A DNA stretch of 22,728 nt from Christensenella sp. UBA4263 (GTDB lineage Bacteria; Bacillota; Clostridia; Christensenellales; Aristaeellaceae), in assembly GCA_002395225.1 (NCBI GenBank), contig DGWH01000037.1, positions 1-22,728 on the forward strand. The letters run 5' to 3'. Both the position numbers and the translations under genes were made by a program. A model generated the notes under the pieces. That model saw nothing but the letters and a program-made list of their open reading frames with translations, made no database searches and was not told the origin of the DNA. Below are positions 13,896 through 20,573 of this stretch, piece after piece; position 1 is the first letter of the stretch, and the number at the start of each line of letters is the position of its first letter.

Positions 13896-15644
13896 ATGGA
13901 GAAAATGATTAGTCTTACAATTGATGGTGTACAGGTGCAGGTGCCTAATGGTACGACGGTACTTGAGGCGGCCAGACAAGCTGGCGTCCATATTCCTACC
14001 CTGTGCTTCCTGAAGGGAATTAACGAGATCGGCGCCTGCCGTATGTGCGTTGTCGATTCCGGTGCCCGTGCCCTGCAGGCTGCCTGCGTTCTGCCGGCAT
14101 CCGATGGCATGGTCGTCAAGACCAATACCCCGGCAATCAAGGAATACCGCAAGAATATCCTTGAACTGACCCTTTCCACCCATGAAAAGAAGTGCCTCTC
14201 CTGTATCCGCAGCCAGAACTGCGAACTGCAGAAGCTGTGCCTTGAACTGGGTGTTGAGGACGGCGACAAGTACGAGGGCGTCAAGAACAGCTATACCATC
14301 GACGACGTTTCCCCGTCCATCGTTCGTGACAACAACAAGTGCGTTCTGTGCCGCCGCTGCGTTTCGGTCTGCGCAAATGTGCAGAATGTCGGCGTCATCG
14401 GCCCGGTCAACCGCGGCTTCAAGACGGCCATCGAGTCTCCGTGGGGACTCAAGCTGGCTCAGATGAGCTGCATCAACTGCGGACAGTGCATTGTCAACTG
14501 CCCGGTCGGCGCGCTCTATGAGAAGGATGACACCCGCGAGGTGTGGGATCTCCTGGCAGATCCGGACAAGCACGTGGTAATCCAGCCCGCTCCGGCCGTT
14601 CGTGCGGCTCTGGGCGAGGAGTTTGGCTATCCCATGGGCACCTCCGTCACCGGCAAGATGGTCACGGCCATGAAGCGTCTGGGCTTTGACCGCGTATTTG
14701 ATACCGATTTCGGCGCGGATCTGACGATCATGGAAGAGGCGAACGAGCTGGTTGAGCGGATCTCCAACGGCGGCAAGCTGCCGATGATCACCTCCTGCTC
14801 ACCGGGCTGGATCAAGTTTGCCGAGACCTATTATCCGGACTTCCTGGACAACCTCTCCAGCTGCAAGTCTCCGCATGAAATGACCGGCGCCATGATCAAG
14901 ACCTATTATGCGAAGAAGGCGGGCATTGATCCCTCCAAGATCGCGGTGGTTTCCGTCATGCCCTGCACGGCCAAGAAGTTTGAGGCCAAGCGTCCTGAGC
15001 TCGGCCATGATGGTCTGGCGGATGTGGATGTGGTCATCACCACCCGTGAGCTGGCCCGCATGATCAAGGAAGCCGGCATCAACTTCTGTGCCCTCCCGGA
15101 TGGCGATTTTGACAGCATGATGGGTGAGTCCACCGGCGCCGGCGTCATCTTCGGTGCAACCGGCGGCGTTATGGAAGCGGCTCTGCGTACCGCCTATGAG
15201 ACCATCACCGGCGAGAAGCTGCAGGATGTGGAATTCCACCAGGTCCGCGGTGTCGAGGGCATCAAGGAAGCCACGATCCAGATCGGCGGCAGCGATGTCA
15301 GCGTCGCGGTGGCCAGCGGAACGGGCAATGCCAGCAAGCTGCTTGACAGCGTCCGTGCAGGCGAGAAGAACTATGCGTTCATCGAGATCATGGCCTGCCC
15401 CGGCGGCTGTGTCAACGGCGGCGGTCAGCCCATCGTCTCCTCCACCGTCAAGATGGACTGCGACATTCGCGTTGAGCGTGCAAAGGCGCTGTATGGTGAG
15501 GACCGCGCGAAGGAACTGCGCAAGAGCCATGACAACTCCGAGGTCAAGGTTCTGTATGATGAGTTCCTTGAGAAGCCCGGCAGCCATGTGGCTCACGAGC
15601 TCCTGCATACCCACTATCAGAAGCGCCCGATGTACACGGAGTAA
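13896..15644 (+). CDS. hndD: Catalytic subunit of NADH/ferredoxin-linked [FeFe]-hydrogenase
   Basis: A 582-residue hydrogenase of the trimeric, bifurcating type. In order: 2Fe-2S domain (C37, C48, C51, C64), a His-ligated 4Fe-4S site (H96, C100, C103, C109), two 4Fe-4S clusters (C149-C159 and a second set near 192-202), and the H-cluster domain. H-cluster motifs are TSC301-S302-PGW, MPC357-TAKKFE, and E-I-M-A-C501-PGGC505-VNGGGQP. The first differs from textbook TSCCPGW by Ser in the second Cys position; I recall this variant from related trimeric enzymes. The start is ATG at 13896, eight bases after GGAGG; ATG 13890 is only two bases away. Codon use is highly biased, as in hndC. It should produce or consume H2 in the cytoplasm. 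The maturases HydEFG must be elsewhere. Confidence 0.96.
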   Translation: MEKMISLTIDGVQVQVPNGTTVLEAARQAGVHIPTLCFLKGINEIGACRMCVVDSGARALQAACVLPASDGMVVKTNTPAIKEYRKNILELTLSTHEKKCLSCIRSQNCELQKLCLELGVEDGDKYEGVKNSYTIDDVSPSIVRDNNKCVLCRRCVSVCANVQNVGVIGPVNRGFKTAIESPWGLKLAQMSCINCGQCIVNCPVGALYEKDDTREVWDLLADPDKHVVIQPAPAVRAALGEEFGYPMGTSVTGKMVTAMKRLGFDRVFDTDFGADLTIMEEANELVERISNGGKLPMITSCSPGWIKFAETYYPDFLDNLSSCKSPHEMTGAMIKTYYAKKAGIDPSKIAVVSVMPCTAKKFEAKRPELGHDGLADVDVVITTRELARMIKEAGINFCALPDGDFDSMMGESTGAGVIFGATGGVMEAALRTAYETITGEKLQDVEFHQVRGVEGIKEATIQIGGSDVSVAVASGTGNASKLLDSVRAGEKNYAFIEIMACPGGCVNGGGQPIVSSTVKMDCDIRVERAKALYGEDRAKELRKSHDNSEVKVLYDEFLEKPGSHVAHELLHTHYQKRPMYTE

Positions 15645-15656
15645 TCGAACATCAAT

Positions 15657-15693
15657 AAAAGGATTTCCGCAGGAACTGCGGAAATCCTTTTTT
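15657..15693 (+). terminator. Terminator of the hnd operon
   Basis: AAAAGGATTTCCGCAG (15657-15672) pairs perfectly with CTGCGGAAATCCTTTT (15676-15691) around a GAA loop, followed by more T. It begins 12 bases after the hndD stop. Confidence 0.93.
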
Positions 15694-15716
15694 GCTTTCG
15701 GTCAGAGAATCTGCTG

Positions 15717-15729
15717 CCGGAACTTCCGG
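15717..15729. repeat. 13-bp palindrome upstream of the EAL promoter
   Basis: CCGGAA-C-TTCCGG is a perfect palindrome ending 41 bases before the -35 of the next promoter. It may be a regulator site; nothing else supports it. Confidence 0.25.
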
Positions 15730-15770
15730 AGAAGGAATGATTTGAATACTCACAAAACTTAAGACGGAAA

Positions 15771-15799
15771 TTGACGTTATTAACCAAAACAAATATAAT
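15771..15799 (+). promoter_or_regulatory. Near-consensus promoter for the EAL gene
   Basis: TTGACG (15771-15776), exactly 17 bases, TATAAT (15794-15799). Transcription should start near 15806, giving a leader of about 140 bases. Confidence 0.85.
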
Positions 15800-15805
15800 A
15801 GACAG

Positions 15806-15945
15806 GAAATCGGCTGCGGACAGGTCACGGGTCCTGCCGGGACAGAGGAATGTTCCGGCAGCGTCAGGGATGGATCCTGGTCTGTTTCCGGGACCTCCTT
15901 CGGGGAAAATGCCCGGGCACGGCAGACAGAGAAAGGGGACAAACC
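15806..15945 (+). promoter_or_regulatory. Structured 5' leader of the EAL gene, no known riboswitch recognised
   Basis: GC-rich leader with a clear hairpin: CTGCCGGGA (15834-15842) pairs with TTCCGGCAG (15853-15861), allowing one G-U. A 10-base palindrome TGCCCGGGCA sits at 15910-15919. I looked for the c-di-GMP-I riboswitch core and do not see it. AAAGGGG ahead of the ATG is the ribosome site. Confidence 0.4.
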
Positions 15946-17709
15946 ATGTATCAGTTTCCGGAATGTGTGAGAAAAGCCTATGAAAACAGCCCGCTTTCAT
16001 ATGTTTATTATCAGGTGCTGGATGGGAAAGCGGTTCCTGTCCTTGTTTCAAACGGATTTTGCAAGAACACGGGAATCGGCCGTGAGAAGGCGGCAGAATG
16101 GCTTGCTGCCGGGATGTTTGAGCGGATGCACCCGGATGATGTGGGCATTGTTTCGGAAATCAGCACCGGTTTTATGAATCATACCGCGCCCTATGATGTG
16201 TATTTTCGCTGCCGCATCGGGGAACGGTATCAGTATTTTCATGCCTTTGGAAACTGGCAGACCATGGAAGACGGAACGGAACTGGTCGTGATCGTGTACT
16301 GCAACATCACGGAAACCAAGGAGCGGATGCTCTCGGAGAAGGATCTGTACAACTGGCTGAGTAAAGACCGTTTTTATACGGATCCGCTGACCGAACTGCC
16401 CAATATCAACTATCTGCATGAATTTGCCAATGAACGGGTACAGGTGCTGCGCGCCGAGAACAAGACCCCCAGTGTGATTTTTTCGGATGTCTATTCCATG
16501 CAGTCGTACAACAACCAGTATGGAATGAAAGCGGGCGACGTTCTTCTGTGTCTGGTGGCGGATGCACTGAAAGAACAGTTCCCGGGGGATCTGCTGATTC
16601 GGGGCGCAAACGATCATTTTATTCTGGTCACGGGCGTTGAGGATCGGAATGAGCTGGCTGCGGGAATTGAAAGGGCCAATGAGCGGATCAAGAAAGAGGC
16701 AGAGGGAACCACCTCCGGGATCCGGTCCGGCATTTGTCCCGTGAACGGCCGGATGGATGTGCGGGATGCGCTGGATCACGCCCGGCATGCCCTCAAGCGG
16801 ATCAACGATGACATGACAAGGACCTGGGCGTTCTTTTCCCAGGAGGCGGATGATCTGTACTGGAAAAACCGGTACATCATTGAAAACTTTGACAAGGCCA
16901 TCGAAAACCACTGGATCAAAGTGTACTATCAGGGGATCTCCCGGATTGAATCGCAGAAGATATCAGCTTTCGAGGCACTGGCCAGATGGGTGGATCCATC
17001 CCGCGGAACCATTTCGCCGGCGGAATTCATTCCGGTTCTCCAGCGGTATCACCAGTTGTATAAGCTGGACCTGTACATGCTGGAGGAGGTATGCCGCGAG
17101 ATTCCGATACGAAAACAGAACCACCTTCCGCTGGTTCCGGTGTCCATCAATTTCTCCAGGCAGGATTCCGACCATATTGACATTGCGGAATCGCTGAATG
17201 AACTGTACAACCGCTACGATCTGTCCAGATATGTCAGCAAGGATTATTTCATCGTGGAAATTACGGAGCAGGATGTGGCGCAGAGTACCGAGCGTTTTAA
17301 TGAACAGCTTCTTTCCATTCGGAAAAACGGATACCGGCTGTGGCTGGACGACTTTGGCAGCGGCTATTCCTCTCTCAATATTCTCGGACAGTATCAGTTC
17401 GATCTGATCAAGTTTGATCTGGAACTGCTGCGGCATCTGGATGACTATAACGGGGCCAACCGGATTATCCTGCGCGGTCTGATTTCCATCGCGAAGAAAC
17501 TGGGCATTCATACCCTGATTGAAGGACTTGAGGATGAGGAACAGCTGACGTTTCTGCGGGAAATCGGCTGTGAGATGGCCCAGGGATTCTATTTCTACCG
17601 TCCTGAACCGCTGGATGAGATCTTGTTCCGGATTGGCGGAGGACAGCCGATGCGCAACTGTGAGACAAGGGAAGAGCGATCGGTATATGAGGCAAAGTGG
17701 TTTTCATGA
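15946..17709 (+). CDS. PAS - degenerate GGDEF - EAL protein, probable c-di-GMP phosphodiesterase
   Basis: A 587-residue signalling protein with no membrane segment. Residues 1 to about 125 look PAS-like (LVSNGFCKNTGIGREKAAEWL, then MHPDDV). Residues about 145-285 are a GGDEF-type domain in which the signature is replaced by G220-A-N-D-H224, so it should not make c-di-GMP but may bind GTP. Residues about 325-565 are an EAL domain with key residues present: F-E343-A-L-A-R-W, N in SINFSRQD, EITEQD, D468-D469-F-G-S-G, K in LIKFD, E in IEGLEDEE and Q in AQGFYFY. It should hydrolyse c-di-GMP. I start at ATG 15946 behind AAAGGGG; the frame is open back to 15850 without a better start. It has its own promoter and terminator and is not part of the hnd operon. 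Confidence 0.9.
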   Translation: MYQFPECVRKAYENSPLSYVYYQVLDGKAVPVLVSNGFCKNTGIGREKAAEWLAAGMFERMHPDDVGIVSEISTGFMNHTAPYDVYFRCRIGERYQYFHAFGNWQTMEDGTELVVIVYCNITETKERMLSEKDLYNWLSKDRFYTDPLTELPNINYLHEFANERVQVLRAENKTPSVIFSDVYSMQSYNNQYGMKAGDVLLCLVADALKEQFPGDLLIRGANDHFILVTGVEDRNELAAGIERANERIKKEAEGTTSGIRSGICPVNGRMDVRDALDHARHALKRINDDMTRTWAFFSQEADDLYWKNRYIIENFDKAIENHWIKVYYQGISRIESQKISAFEALARWVDPSRGTISPAEFIPVLQRYHQLYKLDLYMLEEVCREIPIRKQNHLPLVPVSINFSRQDSDHIDIAESLNELYNRYDLSRYVSKDYFIVEITEQDVAQSTERFNEQLLSIRKNGYRLWLDDFGSGYSSLNILGQYQFDLIKFDLELLRHLDDYNGANRIILRGLISIAKKLGIHTLIEGLEDEEQLTFLREIGCEMAQGFYFYRPEPLDEILFRIGGGQPMRNCETREERSVYEAKWFS

Positions 17710-17714
17710 ACAGC

Positions 17715-17746
17715 AAAAAAGACTGCCCGCATTGGGCAGTCTTTTT
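17715..17746. terminator. Bidirectional terminator between convergent genes
   Basis: AAAAAAGACTGCCC (17715-17728) pairs with GGGCAGTCTTTTT (17734-17746) around a five-base loop. It serves the EAL gene on plus and the SH3 gene on minus. Confidence 0.92.
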
Positions 17747-17766
17747 AAAGCGATAAGATGCGGGGA

Positions 17767-18279
17767 TTACCACCAGTACCGGCGGAAAACTTTCAGCTTC
17801 CCATGTTCATCCTCATAGAGGCCGGTATATCCGGTATCGGGTTCACAGGTCCAGTTCCGCAGCAGCACTTCTTTGGTGATCGCTTCCTTTTCGTAAAGAT
17901 ATAACAGATAGGCGTTGTTGTTGTCCCAGGGATCATACGGTTTTTTCCGGCGGTACTGACTGGGATGATCCGCCTTATATTCGGCGAACTGTTCCGATGT
18001 CATGCCTTCAAAGAGCTTGACGTACTGCTTGGGAATATATCCTTCGCCCACGCCGGAGGATACGCGGTAACAGTCGCCTTCCTCACCCAGAATCGTTAAG
18101 GGCGCTCTCTTGACAATCTGTCCCTGACTGGGATACATCTCCTCAGGGCTCTTTCGGATATTGACTTTTGTTCCGGTGCAGCATCCGTAAATCGGATAGT
18201 CCACGGCAAAGGCGATGGAAGCACTGAGAAGCAGCAGGCACAGGAGCAGAAGACCGAGTAATCTTTTATGTTTTGTCAT
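17767..18279 (-). CDS. Secreted SH3b-domain protein
   Basis: A 170-residue exported protein of unknown function. A basic start and long leucine-rich stretch (LLGLLLLCLLLLSASIAFA) end in AFA, a signal peptidase I site. Residues about 28-90 form an SH3b domain (GTKVNIRKSPEE, then VGEGYIPKQYVKLF), usually linked to cell-wall binding. The C-terminal half has two Tyr/Trp-rich stretches (AYLLYLYEKEAITKEVLLRNW and the ending VFRRYWW) that I do not recognise. The start is ATG at 18279, six bases after AGGAGG. The longer frame to 18294 begins inside that ribosome site and is unlikely. It has its own promoter and ends at the terminator shared with the EAL gene. Confidence 0.8.
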   Translation of the reverse strand: MTKHKRLLGLLLLCLLLLSASIAFAVDYPIYGCCTGTKVNIRKSPEEMYPSQGQIVKRAPLTILGEEGDCYRVSSGVGEGYIPKQYVKLFEGMTSEQFAEYKADHPSQYRRKKPYDPWDNNNAYLLYLYEKEAITKEVLLRNWTCEPDTGYTGLYEDEHGKLKVFRRYWW

Positions 18280-18326
18280 AAGAACCCTCCTCATTCTGTA
18301 TTTTGGTAGTATGTCTGTGTGACAGA

Positions 18327-18355
18327 ATTATAACATTTTCCGGCACGCGGAACAA
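18327..18355 (-). promoter_or_regulatory. Promoter of the minus-strand SH3 gene
   Basis: On the minus strand, TTGTTC (18355-18350), a 17-base spacer and a perfect TATAAT (18332-18327). The start codon lies about 48 bases downstream. Confidence 0.7.
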
Positions 18356-18388
18356 GGGGGAGAACCGTACAATTTGGAAAAAGGTGCG

Positions 18389-18421
18389 AACAGGACCTCC
18401 GGCTGAGCCGGAGGTCCTGTT
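18389..18421. terminator. 15-bp hairpin ending the glycosidase/oxidoreductase operon
   Basis: AACAGGACCTCCGGC (18389-18403) pairs perfectly with GCCGGAGGTCCTGTT (18407-18421) around TGA. It lies 42 bases after the aldo/keto reductase stop. The T tract is short on both strands. The outer AACAGG...CCTGTT resembles the hairpin after the PHP gene. Confidence 0.75.
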
Positions 18422-18463
18422 TCATGTTCGCTTTAAGCTGATTACGGTGATCTCAGCCGCTGA

Positions 18464-19456
18464 TCAGGAAGGAATGATGCCGTCCTCATCCCAGAGGTCA
18501 TGCCAGTCATTGGCCCCGGGCCATAAGAACACCTGACCCTTGACCAGCCGGTTATTGCATTCCAGCGCGGCAATGGCGGACATCTCGGCATCTGTCAGAG
18601 GTTCGGTGAGGGCGGCTTCCAGGTTGGCCTCATAGTTATGGATGGAGAAGGGGATGGGAATCTGGCCGCGCTGAATCGCCCACTTCAGGCAGATGATGGC
18701 CGGATGGCAGTGGTGTGCTTCGGCGATTTTCAGCAGTTCCGGCTGCTGCATATCCGCAATGTCATCCGGCAAAATATCGCGTTCCGGACGGCGCGGAGAG
18801 CCGAGAGGCATGTATCCGACGGAGAGAATGTTCCGTGCCTTCAGGTAGTCAAACAGTTCCTGCTGCTGAAAGCAGGGATGCATTTCAGATTCGCAGAGAG
18901 CCGGGGGAATGCGCAGGTGTTTCAGCACCGTCTCCAGTTTTGGAATGGTCATATTGGAAATGCCGATATGACGAACCAGCCCCTCGTCCACCAGCGACTC
19001 AATCTGGCGATAGGTATCCAGAAACTCAGCCACGGAGAACGGGCGGGAATCCGGATTGCGTGAATCCACATCGCAAAACGGGGCATGATAGTTCGGAAAC
19101 GGCCAGTGGATAAACAGGACGTCCAGGTAATCGCACTGCAGATCACGAATGGACCGGCGGCACGATTCGGCGACACGGCGGTGCATGTCATTCCATACCT
19201 TGGACATGATGAACAGATCGCTGCGCTTCACGATCCCCTTGTCGAAGGAGGCGCGGAATGCACTGCCGATTTTATCCTCGTTTCCATAGCAGGCGGCGCA
19301 GTCGAAAAGCCGCCAGCCGGCGGGGATTGCGGCCGCTACGGCATCGGCAACCGCCTCGGGTGAGACGCGGTCTGAGCCAAAGGTTCCCATGCCGATACAG
19401 GGAATGGGGTCCCCATTGTACAGGGTGAAGTGGGGAATGTCTGCAGGATTGATCAT
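18464..19456 (-). CDS. Aldo/keto reductase
   Basis: A 330-residue NAD(P)H-dependent aldo/keto reductase. The catalytic tetrad is visible: D52 (LFDCAACY), Y57 (CYGNE), K86 (IMSKVW) and H117 (FIHWPF). The family fold is supported by VRHIGISNMTI and by YMPLGSPRR. The usual IPKS cofactor motif near the end is replaced by IPIPFSIHNYEANLEA, which lacks the lysine that normally contacts the NADPH phosphate, so NADH may be preferred. Start at ATG 19456 with GGAG eight bases upstream; the frame extends to 19519 but overlaps the dehydrogenase gene and lacks a ribosome site. It is the last gene of the operon, 29 bases after the dehydrogenase stop. Its likely job is reduction of a sugar or keto-sugar linked to the upstream glycosidase; the exact substrate is unknown. 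Confidence 0.9.
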   Translation of the reverse strand: MINPADIPHFTLYNGDPIPCIGMGTFGSDRVSPEAVADAVAAAIPAGWRLFDCAACYGNEDKIGSAFRASFDKGIVKRSDLFIMSKVWNDMHRRVAESCRRSIRDLQCDYLDVLFIHWPFPNYHAPFCDVDSRNPDSRPFSVAEFLDTYRQIESLVDEGLVRHIGISNMTIPKLETVLKHLRIPPALCESEMHPCFQQQELFDYLKARNILSVGYMPLGSPRRPERDILPDDIADMQQPELLKIAEAHHCHPAIICLKWAIQRGQIPIPFSIHNYEANLEAALTEPLTDAEMSAIAALECNNRLVKGQVFLWPGANDWHDLWDEDGIIPS

Positions 19457-19485
19457 GGTTTTGCTCCGTTCGTCAGATGGTCGGG

Positions 19486-20547
19486 TCAGTCCGGGAAGAC
19501 GATGGCCACTTTGCCGCATTTGCCGGAGGCCATGAGGGCATAGGCTTTGTCGGCATCCTTCAGTTCAAAGCGATGGGTGATCAGCCGGTCGGGATGAATC
19601 TTCCACCGTACCAGATGCTCAACCAGCTCTTCCATGCGCCACAGGGAAGTGACCCAGCTGCCATAGATGCTCTTCTGACCGTGCATGATATCCGGCGAGG
19701 GATTGAAGGTCACATCGTTGCCCTCGCCGACCATCGCCATCTTGCCCCACTCACGGGTGCAGCGAATGGCCATGGCACGGGCGGCATTGCTGGCGGAGCA
19801 GTCGATGGTGCGCTCACAGCCGAATCCATTGGTGACATCCATGATCGCTTTTTCGCATGCGGCGATATCGGAGCTGTTGAGCGCAACATCGGCCAGGCCA
19901 AGATCCTTGGCCAGCTGGAGGCGCTCCTCGTTGATGTCACAGCCGATGGTGGTGTCGCACCCCATGGCTTTGGCCAGCATCAGCGTGGCCAGACCGACCG
20001 GACCGAGGCCGGTGACCAGGACACGGTCATTTCCGGAAACCCCGATTTTCATGAGTGCCTCATAGCAGGTGCCAAAACCGCAGGCCACCTGTGCACCGTC
20101 CTCATAGCTCAGCTCATCCGGCAAGGCAATCAGGTCCTTTTCATCACAAAGCATATAGGGGGCCATGCCGCCGTTGCGCTGCCAGCCGTATGCCGCGCGA
20201 TACGGACTCTTACAGGAAATGTAGAAGCCGCGGCGGCAGTCGTAGCAGACACCGCACCCGGAGATGTGGTAAACAATTACCCGGTCGCCCTTTTTGAAAC
20301 GTTTGAGACCTTCGCCCTCTTCGACAATGATGCCGCAGGGCTCATGCCCGGCAATCATCCCGGGAATATAGCCCTCCGCGCCCTTTCCGACGTGGGCGCG
20401 AAAGATGGCGCGGATATCGCTTCCGCAGATGGTGGAGGCTTTGGTCTTGACGACCACCTGGCCGTAACCGGGTGTCGGCATGGGGAATTCTTTCAGTTCG
20501 ACGGTGCTGTTGCCGGGGAGAATGGCGCCAATCATTTTTTTATCCAT
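19486..20547 (-). CDS. Zinc-dependent medium-chain alcohol/polyol dehydrogenase
   Basis: A 353-residue medium-chain dehydrogenase with both zinc sites. Catalytic ligands are C41 (STICGSD) and H68-E69 (AGHEPCG). Structural zinc cysteines are C98, C101, C104 and C112. The Rossmann motif is G180-L-G-P-V-G185, and D204 at the end of the second strand favours NAD over NADP. The overall pattern is closest to sorbitol, threonine and butanediol dehydrogenases, but I cannot choose between them. The start follows GGAGG by six bases. It is the middle gene of a minus-strand operon, 26 bases after the GH31 stop and 29 bases before the aldo/keto reductase. It probably oxidises or reduces a polyol or sugar made available by the glycosidase. 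Confidence 0.92.
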   Translation of the reverse strand: MDKKMIGAILPGNSTVELKEFPMPTPGYGQVVVKTKASTICGSDIRAIFRAHVGKGAEGYIPGMIAGHEPCGIIVEEGEGLKRFKKGDRVIVYHISGCGVCYDCRRGFYISCKSPYRAAYGWQRNGGMAPYMLCDEKDLIALPDELSYEDGAQVACGFGTCYEALMKIGVSGNDRVLVTGLGPVGLATLMLAKAMGCDTTIGCDINEERLQLAKDLGLADVALNSSDIAACEKAIMDVTNGFGCERTIDCSASNAARAMAIRCTREWGKMAMVGEGNDVTFNPSPDIMHGQKSIYGSWVTSLWRMEELVEHLVRWKIHPDRLITHRFELKDADKAYALMASGKCGKVAIVFPD

Positions 20548-20573
20548 GGTGAACCTCCTGGTATTCTTTCTGT

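Noticed and set aside
12132..14573. 813-codon open frame on the minus strand
   Set aside because: It lies fully antisense to hndC and the front of hndD, whose motifs and start sites are certain. It is a by-product of their strong codon bias and has no recognisable domain.
15806..15945. c-di-GMP riboswitch before the EAL gene
   Set aside because: GGTCACG is present, but I cannot find the rest of the conserved GEMM core or its two-helix layout, so I call it only a structured leader.
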